Counted from the first letter of the stretch, positions 33,056-42,119 are shown. The stretch: DNA of 64,000 nucleotides from Bin87 sp965261925 (GCA_965261925.1 OZ253486.1:2480001-2544000); one strand, 5' to 3'. The notes: generated by a model not told the origin, from the letters alone. Numbers and translations: made by a program.

Positions 33056-33691
33056 ATGGCTGATCAATTCGACCTGTTTGAGGCAATCTACAGTCAGCGC
33101 CAGATCACCCGCTACAAGCCGGACCCGGTGCCGCAATCCGCGATCCAGCAAATGATCGACGCTGCGGTTCGCGCGCCCAACGGCGGCAATACGCAGCCGT
33201 GGGAGTTTGTGGTCGTGAACGACCCGGACACGGTGAGCGCCCTCGGAGAGTTGTACAAGAACACCTGGCTGGACGCTATGGGCTGGGAGCCATCGCCGAC
33301 CGAGTCGCGCGTTTATCGCCACGCCAGGTACCTGGCGCATCACATGCCCGAAGTTCCGGCGATGATCGTGGTGTGCGCGGATCACTCGCGCGGCAGCGGC
33401 TTCCAGCCGGATGAGCCCATCGAGCGCGGACGTCACGCGGCATCCGTTTGGCCCGCGATCCAGAACCTTTTCCTGGCCGGACGGGCCCTGGGACTTGGCA
33501 CGCGCATCACAACCGTCCTCAATCGCAAGGAGGACGAGGTACGCGAGCTTCTGGGGCTGCCGCAGTCTGCGGAGATGATATGCTTGACCCCGGTCGGATA
33601 CCCTCGAGGCAGTTTCGGCCCCACAAACCGCCGCCCGCCGTCGGATGTCACTTCGTTCAACCGCTGGGGTTTCCGCGATTGGGCCGACTAA
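33056..33691 (+). CDS. Nitroreductase-family FMN oxidoreductase
   Basis: 211 residues from ATG 33056 (GAGGAGGA 6 bp upstream). Family markers: SQRQITRYKPDPVP with the Arg that binds FMN phosphate, PNGGNTQPWEFVVVND (FMN loop) and SVWPAIQNLFLAGRALGLGT near the dimer interface. Uses NAD(P)H to reduce nitro groups, quinones or related substrates. Fifteen bases separate it from the amidohydrolase, so they are probably cotranscribed. Confidence 0.84.
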   Translation: MADQFDLFEAIYSQRQITRYKPDPVPQSAIQQMIDAAVRAPNGGNTQPWEFVVVNDPDTVSALGELYKNTWLDAMGWEPSPTESRVYRHARYLAHHMPEVPAMIVVCADHSRGSGFQPDEPIERGRHAASVWPAIQNLFLAGRALGLGTRITTVLNRKEDEVRELLGLPQSAEMICLTPVGYPRGSFGPTNRRPPSDVTSFNRWGFRDWAD

Positions 33692-33706
33692 CCGCCAGGA
33701 GTCCTG

Positions 33707-35089
33707 ATGAGCGATCCCACTACCCTGAAGATTGACGGCGCGCGCTACATCGTCACGATGGACCCGGAGCGACGCATTGTGGCCGACGGTTCGGTTGTCA
33801 TAACCGGGAACCGTATCAGCCAAGTCGGCAAGGCCGCCGATCTCGCGTCCGTTACGGCCGACCGTACCATTGACGGGTCTGGCATCGTGCTCACGCCGGG
33901 ATTCGTCAACGGGCACATGCACATCAGCTACGCCCACGCCGCGCGGGGCCTGTTTCCGGATGATCTCGGAGCGGAATACCTGCCCAACGTGTTTCGGCTG
34001 CAGCAGGCGATGACCGCAGATGACGAATACGCAACCTCGCTACTCGCCATCGTCGAGCTGTTGAAATATGGGACCACCACGTTTATTGACCCGGGGACGA
34101 CCACCCATCTCGATGAATGCCTGGCCGCCTACGATCTGGCCGGCTGCCGCATCGTGATTGGTCGCAGTGTGCAGGATCGGCCCAATCCGCTGAACTTGCC
34201 GGTTTACGGAACCGATGCGGCGATCCAGGCTACTGAAGACGTCGTTTCGCTGGCCGATCGCCTGCCCGGCGATCTGGTGTCCGCGTGGTCGATGCCGTTC
34301 TCAGCGGAGTTCTGCACGCCGGAACTGCTGGCTGCCTGCGACCGGATCGCTGCCGACCATGCGACGCGATCCACGCTGCACTTTACGAACGGGCCCCGAT
34401 GGATAGCAGAGTGCCGCCGCACCCATGGCTGCTCTCCCACCGAGTACCTCGATCGTTGCGGGGCGCTCAACACGCGCATGACGCTGGCGCACTGCCTCGG
34501 CATCGACACGGACGAAGCCAAACTGATCGCTGACCGCGGGTCCGCCGTGGTGATGTGCCCGACCGCCGCGGTCAAAGGCGGGGCTGGGACTGCCTCGCAC
34601 GGTTTGCTTCCCGAGCTGCTGGAATTCGGGGCGACCGTGGGCCTGGGCACCGACGCCGGCAACAATTCCAACCTGCTCGAAACCTTGCGCTCGGTATACC
34701 TGGCCGCGGTGTTGTACAAGGACGGCCGGCGGGATGTGAGCATGATACCAGCGGAAACGGCGCTCGAGCTTGGCACAATCGGGGGCGCGGCCGCTCTCGG
34801 TATGGACCACCTGATAGGCTCTGTCGAACCGGGAAAAGCGGCGGATCTGGTGTTGTTTGACACTCGCCGGGCCGAATGGGGGGCTTTGCACAATCCGATC
34901 AACAGCCTGGTTTACAACGCGGACGGTCGCAGCGTTCACACGGTCATCGTAGACGGCAAGGTAGTCGTGGGCGATCACCGACCGCTGTTCGCAGATGAAG
35001 CGGCGTTGGTGGAAGAGGTTCAAACCAGAGGCGAGGCGCTGTTAAAAAGAACCAGCGTGGCTTTTGCGCCACGCTGGCCCGTGGTGTAA
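33707..35089 (+). CDS. Amidohydrolase (chlorohydrolase/TRZ-ATZ-like)
   Basis: 460 residues. Composite beta domain at both ends, TIM barrel in the middle. Metal motif GFVNGHMHIS (HxH, about residues 71-74), LKYGTTTFID, a later His in LAHCLGID and Asp in LGTDAGNNSN. These match guanine deaminase/atrazine chlorohydrolase relatives, zinc or iron enzymes that hydrolyse C-N or C-Cl bonds on rings. Specific substrate unknown. A perfect 10-bp hairpin (35052-35061 with 35068-35077) lies in the last codons and may act on the transcript end. Confidence 0.82.
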   Translation: MSDPTTLKIDGARYIVTMDPERRIVADGSVVITGNRISQVGKAADLASVTADRTIDGSGIVLTPGFVNGHMHISYAHAARGLFPDDLGAEYLPNVFRLQQAMTADDEYATSLLAIVELLKYGTTTFIDPGTTTHLDECLAAYDLAGCRIVIGRSVQDRPNPLNLPVYGTDAAIQATEDVVSLADRLPGDLVSAWSMPFSAEFCTPELLAACDRIAADHATRSTLHFTNGPRWIAECRRTHGCSPTEYLDRCGALNTRMTLAHCLGIDTDEAKLIADRGSAVVMCPTAAVKGGAGTASHGLLPELLEFGATVGLGTDAGNNSNLLETLRSVYLAAVLYKDGRRDVSMIPAETALELGTIGGAAALGMDHLIGSVEPGKAADLVLFDTRRAEWGALHNPINSLVYNADGRSVHTVIVDGKVVVGDHRPLFADEAALVEEVQTRGEALLKRTSVAFAPRWPVV

Positions 35090-35106
35090 ACCCGCGAACC
35101 CAAGGA

Positions 35107-36057
35107 TCACGTATCCTGGCCCGGTTCCCCGATGTCCCTGAGGATGTTCTCCAGAGCCTGGTCCAACGCGGGATCCAGATCAACCGGTTCAACATAAGGC
35201 GTGTACTGGTAGTCGAGACGAACCTGATCGATTATCTGCTTCGCTTCGCTGTTGGTACGACCGAGCCGTTCCAGGTTGTCCAGAAGTTCTTGCGACTCCC
35301 GATTGCCCATCTGCTCCAACTCGGACAGGTCCATCTCTATCTTGAACAGTGACCTGACGCGGCGCAATATGTCGTAGTAGGCCCGGTGGTCCTGGGTGAT
35401 GCCCAGTTGGTTGTTGTTGCTGGTCATAAAGGGGTACATGGGGGCCATGGCTCCCATGCGGAACATCTGCACATCCGGATACTGGTAGTGGGCGGCGGAT
35501 ACCAGGGCCATCCCGATGGTTGGCCCCTGCCGGCCACGACTACCGTAACTGCTGAATTGGACTCCGTGACGCTCCAACTGTTCTCGCATTTCGGGACGGG
35601 AATACACGCAAGTGATGCGCCGTTCCAAATCCGGAGGAGCTGGCCCGTTGACACCCTCTACGGCAACGGTTTGCTGAATACCCAATTCCTTGATTGCCGA
35701 GAAAAAAGCTTCTGCGTAGATGTCCAGGCGGTACCAGGGTTCCTCGCCCAGGAAGACCACCAGGCCGCTGCCAATTTCGTAGAAAGAGTTCTGCCGCGAC
35801 ATCGCCACGCTGGGCAAGCCTTCGTTGAAGGCCGCTGAGGGTCGGAACGCATCGTGCGTACCCGCGACCTGAAACGGGTAGCACATTCGGTTGACATATT
35901 CGCTGAATTGACCGAACTGGCGTCCGCTGTTGGTGTCAATGAGATAGCGCGGCAAACCGCTGGAGATACGGCCCCCATTGGACCATTGGCGCCGCCAACC
36001 GGCCAGCAGATAGCTGACTTTCGGCTTGTCGGTAAAGGTGAACAGATCCTCTGGCAT
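35107..36057 (-). CDS. PAC2-family protein
   Basis: 316 residues from ATG 36057 (GGAGG 10 bp upstream). The PAC2 (proteasome assembly chaperone 2-like) pattern is visible: YLLAGWRRQWSNGG near the start, VVFLGEEPWYRL, a Rossmann-type core ending ITCVYSRPEMREQLERHGV and YQYPDVQMFRMG. In actinobacteria these accompany proteasomes, but here no proteasome gene is adjacent; the HslV-like protein is 15 kb away. The C-terminal 100 residues are helical and acidic. Function in this organism unknown. Confidence 0.75.
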   Translation of the reverse strand: MPEDLFTFTDKPKVSYLLAGWRRQWSNGGRISSGLPRYLIDTNSGRQFGQFSEYVNRMCYPFQVAGTHDAFRPSAAFNEGLPSVAMSRQNSFYEIGSGLVVFLGEEPWYRLDIYAEAFFSAIKELGIQQTVAVEGVNGPAPPDLERRITCVYSRPEMREQLERHGVQFSSYGSRGRQGPTIGMALVSAAHYQYPDVQMFRMGAMAPMYPFMTSNNNQLGITQDHRAYYDILRRVRSLFKIEMDLSELEQMGNRESQELLDNLERLGRTNSEAKQIIDQVRLDYQYTPYVEPVDLDPALDQALENILRDIGEPGQDT

Positions 36058-36179
36058 AAGTTGACCGCCTCCGTGCCCGGTTGCCACGCCGAGGTTTGGC
36101 CCAATATATCACATCGCCGGCCGTCGACCCTTATCGGTATGCAGACGGGTCGCTGCGTCGGGGCGGGTGCCAGCCGGAC

Positions 36180-36503
36180 CTAGTTTCGCGAGAAACCGAC
36201 GCCACCGACGCCACCGCCGACACCACGGGTTCGCTCGTTGACCAGAAAAGTAGCGGTGTCGCGGCCGTGGGAGGTTTCGAGTTCGGCGTCGAAACGTTGC
36301 CCGCCGAACGCGCCCAGCATTTCGAAGCGCCGTTCGGTGTAGACGCGCCCCTCGTATCCTTCGCTCTGAATATCGCGCTCCGGTTCACCGGAAAGATACA
36401 TTTCAACCGCAGTCGTCATGAGCGAGTCGCGGTCCTCCCCGCTGAGAAAATTCGGAGCGCGCAAGAACACGTAGCCCCAGCGTATGCCCTGGTGTTCCAT
36501 CAT
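36180..36503 (-). CDS. Hypothetical protein
   Basis: 107 residues. Composition is protein-like (GYVFLRAPNFLSGEDRDSLM, RFEMLGAFGGQRFDAELE) but ends in a glycine/valine-rich tail. No ribosome site is obvious and no family is recognised. It lies between PAC2 and the tRNA operon. Confidence 0.4.
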   Translation of the reverse strand: MMEHQGIRWGYVFLRAPNFLSGEDRDSLMTTAVEMYLSGEPERDIQSEGYEGRVYTERRFEMLGAFGGQRFDAELETSHGRDTATFLVNERTRGVGGGVGGVGFSRN

Positions 36504-36626
36504 GAGGTCAGAATCCCATTGCTTTCCGACGAGGAAGGACGCGCCAGCAACGTCTCTAAAATAACGCGCGGGTCAGCGGGACGAGCACGGCTGTCGGCGT
36601 CCCGGCACAGGCAGATATTGAGGAAA

Positions 36627-36703
36627 TGGTGGGCGGTGAGGGACTCGAACCCCCGGCCTTCTGCGTGTAAAGCAGACGCTCTAACCATCTGAGCCAACCG
36701 CCC
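36627..36703 (-). tRNA. tRNA-Val (anticodon TAC)
   Basis: Acceptor GGGCGGT/ACCGCCC, anticodon loop TTTACAC between TCTGC and GCAGA, standard T-loop, encoded CCA. Last gene of the four-tRNA operon. Confidence 0.92.
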
Positions 36704-36730
36704 GGGAGACGTCCCACGCAGACAAAGAAA

Positions 36731-36806
36731 TGGTGCGCTTGGCGAGATTCGAACTCACGACCTCTGCCTCCGCAGGGCAGCGCTCTATCCGCTGAGCTAC
36801 AAGCGC
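36731..36806 (-). tRNA. tRNA-Arg (anticodon GCG)
   Basis: Acceptor GCGCTTG/CAAGCGC, anticodon stem CTGCC/GGCAG with loop CTGCGGA, giving anticodon GCG; CCA is encoded. GCG is rare because most bacteria read CGN codons with inosine made from an A34 (ACG) tRNA. Confidence 0.9.
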
Positions 36807-36817
36807 GCGTCGGAAAT

Positions 36818-36903
36818 TGGTGCCGAGGGAGGGATTTGAACCCACACGTCCTAAAGGACACTGCGCCCTGAACGCAGCGCGTCTGCCGTTTCGCCACCTC
36901 GGC
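36818..36903 (-). tRNA. tRNA-Leu (anticodon CAG)
   Basis: Acceptor GCCGAGG/CCTCGGC, anticodon loop TTCAGGG between CTGCG and CGCAG, long variable arm (TGTCCTTTAGGACGT), encoded CCA: class II tRNA-Leu. Confidence 0.92.
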
Positions 36904-36940
36904 AAGGTGGTTTCCGTTTTTGGTCCCGCTGCGGCCGGTA

Positions 36941-37016
36941 TGGTGGGCGATGGAGGATTTGAACCTCCGACCTCCTCGGTGTGAACGAGGCGCTCTAACC
37001 GCTGAGCTAACCGCCC
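36941..37016 (-). tRNA. tRNA-Val (anticodon CAC)
   Basis: Acceptor GGGCGGT/ATCGCCC with one G-U pair, anticodon loop TTCACAC between CCTCG and CGAGG, encoded CCA. First gene of the tRNA operon. Confidence 0.92.
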
Positions 37017-37037
37017 GAGCGTGACCTATTGGCAAAT

Positions 37038-37066
37038 ATTATAGCCCTGGCGTGCCCACACGGCAA
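37038..37066 (-). promoter_or_regulatory. Promoter of the tRNA operon
   Basis: On the minus strand TTGCCG (37066-37061), a 17-bp spacer and a perfect TATAAT (37043-37038) lie 22 bp before the tRNA-Val(CAC) 5' end. Confidence 0.75.
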
Positions 37067-37102
37067 CCGGTACACGGCTTCGCGAGAGGCAAGACAAGGA
37101 CG

Positions 37103-37187
37103 GACCCGGCACATTGGCTGGCCGGGTCAATGGGCACACGTTATGTAAAAGAAGCCTCAATTTTGTGCGTGCCGTCTACATAACGTG
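37103..37187. repeat. Two inverted repeats between tRNA operon and CoA-transferase
   Basis: GACCCGGC/GCCGGGTC (37103-37110 with 37121-37128) forms a compact hairpin that may end the leftward CoA-transferase transcript. CACGTTATGTA/TACATAACGTG (37137-37147 with 37177-37187) is an 11-bp perfect pair with a 29-bp spacer, of unknown role. Confidence 0.55.
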
Positions 37188-37208
37188 CGTTGTGCGAACC
37201 AACTGGGA

Positions 37209-38432
37209 TCAGTGACCACCGACCCCGCTGGGTTCTTTGCCAGGTTCTCCCACGGCTCCCGAATCCCTTAGCCTGGCAAAAGCCTCGGAGTCGTAACCGA
37301 TCTCCGCCAACACTTCTTCATTGTGTTCGCCCAAAAGCGGAGGGGCCATTCGCAGTTGGGCCGGAGTCCCCTGTAGCTTTATCGGCGAGTTGGGAACCCG
37401 AAGGTCCGGCACGTGGGGATGGTTGATCTCCAGGAACATTTCCCTGGCATTGACCTGTTCATCAGCCACCACGTCCGATGTTTTGTTGATCGGTCCCACG
37501 GGAACTCCCGCCTCATCGATCACCTTTACCCAGTGCGCCACGGAGTTGGTGGAGAAAATGCCGTTCAAAAGGTCAACCATCTCGCCACGGTGCGCCACCC
37601 GATCGGGATTCGTGGCAAACTTGGGATCGTCCTTCAAGTCGGGATGCCCGATTGCGTTACAGAACCGCTCCCAAAGGTTCGGGTTGGCTACCCCCAGGAT
37701 GAAAAAGCCGTCGGAGGCCTTGAAGCTTTGGTAAGGCACCAGGCTGGGATGGCCGGATCCCAGGCGATGGGGCTCGATGCCGGTGCCGATATAGCCAGTG
37801 GCGTGGTAGCTCATGGCGGCGACCTGTCCATCCAGCAGGGCGGTGTCGATAAGCTGTCCCTCTCCCGTCTTGTCCCGATGGTACAGGGCGGTGACGATGG
37901 AGCCGTAGGCCAGCATTCCCGTGAAGAGGTCCACCAACGAGAACCCCACCCGCTGGGGCGGGCCGTCCGGATCGCCAGTGAGGTGCATCAACCCGCTGTA
38001 GGCCTGGATGATCAGGTCGTAACCCGGCTTGTTGGCCATGGGACCGGTGCGCCCGTAGCCGGAGATGGTGCAATACACGATGTCCGGATTGATGGCCTTG
38101 ATGTCCTCGTAGCCCAGTCCCATCCGCGCCAAAGTGCCGGCGCGGAAGCTCTCGATCATTACGTCGGCTTCCTTCGCCAGCTTTTTCACGATGTCCAGGC
38201 CCTGGTCTGATTTAAGGTTGACGGACAAACTGCGCTTATTGCGGTTGAACGACATGAACTGGGTGCTCTCGCCGTTCCAGATGGGTGGCCATTTGCGGGT
38301 TTCGTCACCATCATTGGGCTCTTCGATCTTGATGACGTCGGCCCCCATGTCGGCCAAATTCTGGGTGCAAAACGGGCCCGCCAGGGTGCGGGTGAGATCG
38401 ACGACCTTGATGTTTTCCAGAGGCTGAGGCAT
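37209..38432 (-). CDS. Family III CoA-transferase (CaiB/BaiF)
   Basis: 407 residues. Diagnostic segments: KVVDLTRTLAGPFCTQNLADMGADVIKIEEP at the N-terminus, then the catalytic Asp in KPGYDLIIQAYSGLM, then ARLGSG-like HPSLVPYQSF and a swapped C-terminal region around INKTSDVVADEQVNAREM. These enzymes transfer CoA between acids such as formyl-, carnitine- or succinyl-CoA donors. It fits the acid catabolism seen elsewhere in the window; the specific substrate is unknown. Divergent from the ribokinase gene. Confidence 0.86.
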   Translation of the reverse strand: MPQPLENIKVVDLTRTLAGPFCTQNLADMGADVIKIEEPNDGDETRKWPPIWNGESTQFMSFNRNKRSLSVNLKSDQGLDIVKKLAKEADVMIESFRAGTLARMGLGYEDIKAINPDIVYCTISGYGRTGPMANKPGYDLIIQAYSGLMHLTGDPDGPPQRVGFSLVDLFTGMLAYGSIVTALYHRDKTGEGQLIDTALLDGQVAAMSYHATGYIGTGIEPHRLGSGHPSLVPYQSFKASDGFFILGVANPNLWERFCNAIGHPDLKDDPKFATNPDRVAHRGEMVDLLNGIFSTNSVAHWVKVIDEAGVPVGPINKTSDVVADEQVNAREMFLEINHPHVPDLRVPNSPIKLQGTPAQLRMAPPLLGEHNEEVLAEIGYDSEAFARLRDSGAVGEPGKEPSGVGGH

Positions 38433-38464
38433 CGTTTTGGTCCTCGCTTTTTCAGGTTTTCCGG

Positions 38465-38518
38465 ATTATAGCACGGGGGTAATCACGCGTTGACGCGAGC
38501 GGTTTCAGGTGTTAACGT
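38465..38518. promoter_or_regulatory. Divergent promoter region of CoA-transferase and ribokinase
   Basis: Rightward: TTGACG (38490-38495), 17-bp spacer, TAACGT (38513-38518), leading to the ribokinase. Leftward: a TATAAT -10 (38470-38465, minus strand) leading to the CoA-transferase, with no clear -35. Confidence 0.55.
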
Positions 38519-38548
38519 AAGCCCGAATTTTTGTTATGTCAGGTTGTG

Positions 38549-39481
38549 ATGACGCGCAACGAAGGTGACCGCCCCCTGATCCTGTCCCTCGGCGGCATCA
38601 ATATGGACTTGGTCACTTTTTCCGACCGGTTGCCGGCGGACGGTGAAACCGTGGTCGGTGACCGGTTCGTGACATATCCCGGGGGCAAGGGAGCGAACCA
38701 GGCGGTGGCGGCGGCGAGGATGGGGGCTCGGTCGGCGATGATCGGTCGGGTTGGCGACGATACGTTCGGGCCGCAACTGGTCGATTTGTTGCAGTCGGTT
38801 GGCGTCGAAACTAGCGCGGTAGGCGTCACCTCGGAAACCAACTCCGGCATCGCCGTTATCAGCGTGGGCGAAGGCGGCCAGAACCGGATCGTGCAGGTTT
38901 TGGGCGCCAACGAAACCTGCGGCGATGCTGAATATGATGCCGTCGCGGCGCTGCTCCCCCACGCGTCCGCGCTCATGTTGCAGTTGGAGGTGTCGGTTAG
39001 CCTCTCGATCAGAGTGGCCGAGTTGGCAGCCTCGCAGGGGGTGAACGTTATTCTCGACCCGGGTCCGGTCCGTGCGGTGCCGAACGAGTTTCACCAATGG
39101 GTTTCGATCATCACCCCCAACGAGACCGAGGCGGAGGCGCTGGTCGGGTACGCCATTGCCGACGCACACACCGCGGCAAACGCCGCCGGCGGGTTGTTGG
39201 CGAGAGGCGTGGGATCGGCAGTGATCAAACTGGGGGCGCAGGGGGCGTATTGGGCCGACGGTCAAGCAAGTGGCATGGTCCCCGCGTTTGCGGTGGAGGC
39301 CGTGGATACCGTGGCGGCGGGCGACGCGTTCAACGGTGCGCTGGCGGTGGCATTGTCCGAGGGCCATCCGTTGGAGACGGCGGTACGATGGGGATGCGCG
39401 GCGGGAGCGTTATCCGTCACGCGGATTGGAGCGCAGGGATCTATGCCGGAACGCGACGCAGTGATGGCGCTGCTGAATTGA
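38549..39481 (+). CDS. rbsK: Ribokinase (PfkB family)
   Basis: 310 residues from ATG 38549; GTG 38546 or TTG 38531 are alternatives. PfkB signatures are complete: LSLGGINMDLV, then YPGGKGANQAVAAARMG (sugar-binding GGKGAN), VILDPGPVRA, IITPNETEAE, and the second signature DTVAAGDAFNGALAVAL with the catalytic Asp in AAGD. It phosphorylates ribose at O5 with ATP. No rbs transporter is beside it, so ribose must come from salvage or another carrier. Confidence 0.84.
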   Translation: MTRNEGDRPLILSLGGINMDLVTFSDRLPADGETVVGDRFVTYPGGKGANQAVAAARMGARSAMIGRVGDDTFGPQLVDLLQSVGVETSAVGVTSETNSGIAVISVGEGGQNRIVQVLGANETCGDAEYDAVAALLPHASALMLQLEVSVSLSIRVAELAASQGVNVILDPGPVRAVPNEFHQWVSIITPNETEAEALVGYAIADAHTAANAAGGLLARGVGSAVIKLGAQGAYWADGQASGMVPAFAVEAVDTVAAGDAFNGALAVALSEGHPLETAVRWGCAAGALSVTRIGAQGSMPERDAVMALLN

Positions 39482-39508
39482 CCGGCGCCATGGGACGAAG
39501 CAACCAAT

Positions 39509-40021
39509 ATGGCCGTGGCAATGAACAATAGCGACAAATACTGCGCCGGTTGTGGCACGCGTTTGGTCATGCGGGACCACGAGGGACGCAATCTGCCCGT
39601 GTGCCCGACGTGCGGGCGCGTGGTCTACTACGACCCGAAACTGGCGGCCGCGTGCGTCATCGAGCGGGACGGGCAGACGCTGATGGTCAGACGGGCGGTG
39701 CAAACGGGCTACGGCCTGTGGAGCATGCCGGGAGGATATGTCGACCGGGGCGAACCGGTAGAGACGGCAGCGGCGAGGGAAGTAGTGGAGGAGACGGGCC
39801 TGCTGGTGCAGGTGCAGGAACTGATCGGGTTGTTTTCGGATGCCGGCAATCCGGTGGTGGTCGCCGCGTACTCGGCGACGGAGGTTGGGGGCGTGCTCGC
39901 GCCCGGACCCGAATCGCTTGACGTGGGGTTTTTCCCGATTGATGGATTGCCGCCCCTGGCGTTCCCACGGGACGAACAGATCATCAGGCAATGGCAACGG
40001 ATCCGAGACCACCAACCCTGA
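39509..40021 (+). CDS. Nudix hydrolase with N-terminal zinc ribbon
   Basis: 170 residues. An N-terminal zinc ribbon (CAGCG, then CPTCG) precedes the Nudix domain. The Nudix box fits Gx5Ex7REUXEEXGU: GGYVDRGEPVETAAAREVVEETGL. Zinc-ribbon Nudix proteins often act on NADH or other nucleotide diphosphates. The ComF gene begins 10 bp after its stop, so both are likely cotranscribed with ribokinase. Confidence 0.85.
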   Translation: MAVAMNNSDKYCAGCGTRLVMRDHEGRNLPVCPTCGRVVYYDPKLAAACVIERDGQTLMVRRAVQTGYGLWSMPGGYVDRGEPVETAAAREVVEETGLLVQVQELIGLFSDAGNPVVVAAYSATEVGGVLAPGPESLDVGFFPIDGLPPLAFPRDEQIIRQWQRIRDHQP

Positions 40022-40031
40022 GCCGACTAAC

Positions 40032-40778
40032 GTGTCGCTGATCCGGCGGCTGGGCTCGCTGCAACCGCTAGCCAGACAGGTGGGGCGCACCCTGTTGGAC
40101 GCCCTGTATCCGTTGGAGTGCGCGGGATGCGGAGGTTCCGGCAAAATCATCTGCGACCGGTGTGCTGAGGAACTGCCCGAGTTGCTCCCGCCGTATTGCG
40201 GCATTTGCGCCGCGTACAGCGAGCTTGAACTTTGCCAGGTTTGCGCACAGATGGGCCGGCATTTCGAAGGCGTGCGCGCCCCGTTCCGGTACGAAGGAAG
40301 CATCAGGCAGGCGATACTGGCCCTGAAATACGGCGGCATCAAGGCAGCCGCGCCGCAACTTGGAGACATGCTCGCCGACTATCTCCAGTCCAACCCGCTC
40401 CCGGGCGACCTGATAGCCCCAGTGCCGATGCACGCCACTCGAAGGCGGGAGCGCGGGTACAACCAAGCCGAGTTGCTGGCCCGCCGGGTCGCCGGGCGGT
40501 GCGATATTTTGTACCAGGGCGATTTGCTGGTTCGAACCCGACGGATCGATGCCCAAGCGGGCATGACCGGCGCCGCCGAAAGGGTTGCCAACGTAGCGGA
40601 TAGCGTCGCGGTGTCCGACCGTAGTGATGTGCGTGACAAGCACATCATATTAGTCGACGACGTGGTGACCACGGGAAGCACGCTGGATACCTGCGCAGCG
40701 GCGCTCAAGCAGGCCGGCGCCGCGTCGGTCTGGTGCCTGACGCTAGCGGTGGCCGGGAGCCGGCGCGGGCGAAAATGA
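40032..40778 (+). CDS. ComF-family phosphoribosyltransferase-like protein
   Basis: 248 residues from GTG 40032; the open frame continues upstream but overlaps the Nudix gene. An N-terminal zinc finger (CAGCGGSGKIICDRC and CGICAAYSELELCQVC) is followed by the type I phosphoribosyltransferase fold with HATRRRERGYNQAELLAR and the PRPP loop HIILVDDVVTTGSTLDTC. ComF proteins act in DNA uptake in naturally competent bacteria; a purine-salvage role is another option. Confidence 0.85.
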   Translation: MSLIRRLGSLQPLARQVGRTLLDALYPLECAGCGGSGKIICDRCAEELPELLPPYCGICAAYSELELCQVCAQMGRHFEGVRAPFRYEGSIRQAILALKYGGIKAAAPQLGDMLADYLQSNPLPGDLIAPVPMHATRRRERGYNQAELLARRVAGRCDILYQGDLLVRTRRIDAQAGMTGAAERVANVADSVAVSDRSDVRDKHIILVDDVVTTGSTLDTCAAALKQAGAASVWCLTLAVAGSRRGRK

Positions 40779-41048
40779 TCACGGGGTACGACTTGCCCGG
40801 GAGGGCGCGGTTGTGTCCGTTGTTGCGAGGTCGGCAGGGTCAATGTCGCGTCGATGCGCGGGTCCCGTGTTGTCACGGTCGTGTTGCGGCGGCGGAAGGT
40901 TAGCCACCCCTGCGAGTCTCGTTGCCGGTGGCTGCTGCGAAGATTGGGCAGTACAATCAGGCGATTCGCGTTTGACATCCTACAGGCTGTCTGCTGAAAT
41001 GGCGGCAACGGGTACCGTACCGACACCAAAAGATCAGGAGGCAGCATC
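40779..41048. other. Gap before the Asp-box gene
   Basis: 270 bp without a gene. The only clear signal is AGGAGG 7 bp before the start at 41049. Confidence 0.5.
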
Positions 41049-42038
41049 ATGGCAGGTAACACTATCGTTTACGTTGGCGCCGAAGCCAGCGGACTCTACC
41101 GAAAGATGGCGGGCGATGCGCACTGGGATCTGCTCACCGATGGGCTGGCGCCGGCCACTCAGGCGCGGGCCATTGCCATTCATCCGAACGACCCGCGCAC
41201 TATCTTTTGCGGCACGCAACGGGGCGTTTACCGGAGCACCGACGGCGGTGACCATTGGCAGCGCATGAACATGACCGAGGGGCGGGCGGTTTGGTCCATC
41301 CGGTTCCATCCCAACGACTCCAATGTCATGTACCTGGGCACCGAGGGCGCCGAGGTGTACAAAAGCGAAGACGGCGGCGAGAACTGGGCGCACATCGCCA
41401 CCGTTTCGAACCCGTCACAGGTGCAGATGGCGTTTGCCATGCGCATCCTGGGCATCGACATCGAAGCCGCCAATCCGAACAATATGTACGCGGCGCTGGA
41501 AGTTGGCGGCGCGGCCAGCAGCACGGACGGCGGCCACACCTGGACGATTCGCAACAGCGAATTCGCCGGCGATGTGGACCTGCTGGACCTGCACGGCGTG
41601 GCGGTAGGCGGCGCCGACTCCAGCTCAGTGTTGATATCCAATCGCACGGGCGTCTGGCGGAGCACCGACAAGGGGGCGTCCTGGCAGGACTGCAACTTTG
41701 ACAGCTTCTCTGACATCAAGTACTCGCGCGGCGTGGTGCGGGACCCCAGCGACCCGAACACGCTGTATGCCTGCGTGGGAATGAACTTCGGCAGCGAGCA
41801 GGGCGGAGTGATGCGCACCACCGATCTGGGCGCCACCTGGGAGAGGTTCGACCAGGGGATCAGTGCGGGCAGCACCACCTTCGGTGTGGCTGTGAACCGG
41901 CAAGACCCGTCGCAGGTCTATTTCTGCACGCGGCGTGGCCAGGTGTTCGGCACCCACGACGGTGGCGCCAACTGGACCCAGGATGCGGTACCCGAGATGG
42001 CGACGAACGTGATCAGCGTGGCGTGCACCTCCGCATAA
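41049..42038 (+). CDS. Asp-box (BNR) beta-propeller protein
   Basis: 329 residues, AGGAGG 7 bp before ATG. Six Asp-box motifs (SxDxGxxW) are visible, for example RSTDGGDHW, KSEDGGENW, SSTDGGHTW, RSTDKGASW, RTTDLGATW and GTHDGGANW, spaced about one blade apart. The fold resembles sialidase, Vps10 or Ycf48-type propellers. No signal peptide or catalytic triad is evident, so a binding or scaffold role is more likely than glycosidase. Confidence 0.75.
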   Translation: MAGNTIVYVGAEASGLYRKMAGDAHWDLLTDGLAPATQARAIAIHPNDPRTIFCGTQRGVYRSTDGGDHWQRMNMTEGRAVWSIRFHPNDSNVMYLGTEGAEVYKSEDGGENWAHIATVSNPSQVQMAFAMRILGIDIEAANPNNMYAALEVGGAASSTDGGHTWTIRNSEFAGDVDLLDLHGVAVGGADSSSVLISNRTGVWRSTDKGASWQDCNFDSFSDIKYSRGVVRDPSDPNTLYACVGMNFGSEQGGVMRTTDLGATWERFDQGISAGSTTFGVAVNRQDPSQVYFCTRRGQVFGTHDGGANWTQDAVPEMATNVISVACTSA

Positions 42039-42072
42039 GTCAGCCCGCTGGACAGGAAACGGCCAAAGTGAA

Positions 42073-42095
42073 GGGGCGGGTCCAAGACCCGCCCC
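42073..42095. repeat. Intergenic palindrome GGGGCGGGTC / GACCCGCCCC
   Basis: A 10-bp perfect stem with loop CAA, 34 bp after the propeller stop and 25 bp before the convergent lyase stop. It likely terminates both. Same class as the hairpins near 17100, 27010 and 58530. Confidence 0.75.
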
Positions 42096-42119
42096 GAACT
42101 TTTGCGGAACTGCCGGATA

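Noticed and set aside
32813..33937. Long open frame antisense to the EamA and nitroreductase genes
   Set aside because: It overlaps two well-supported genes, has Arg/His/Gly-rich composition typical of GC-rich antisense frames, and lacks a ribosome site.
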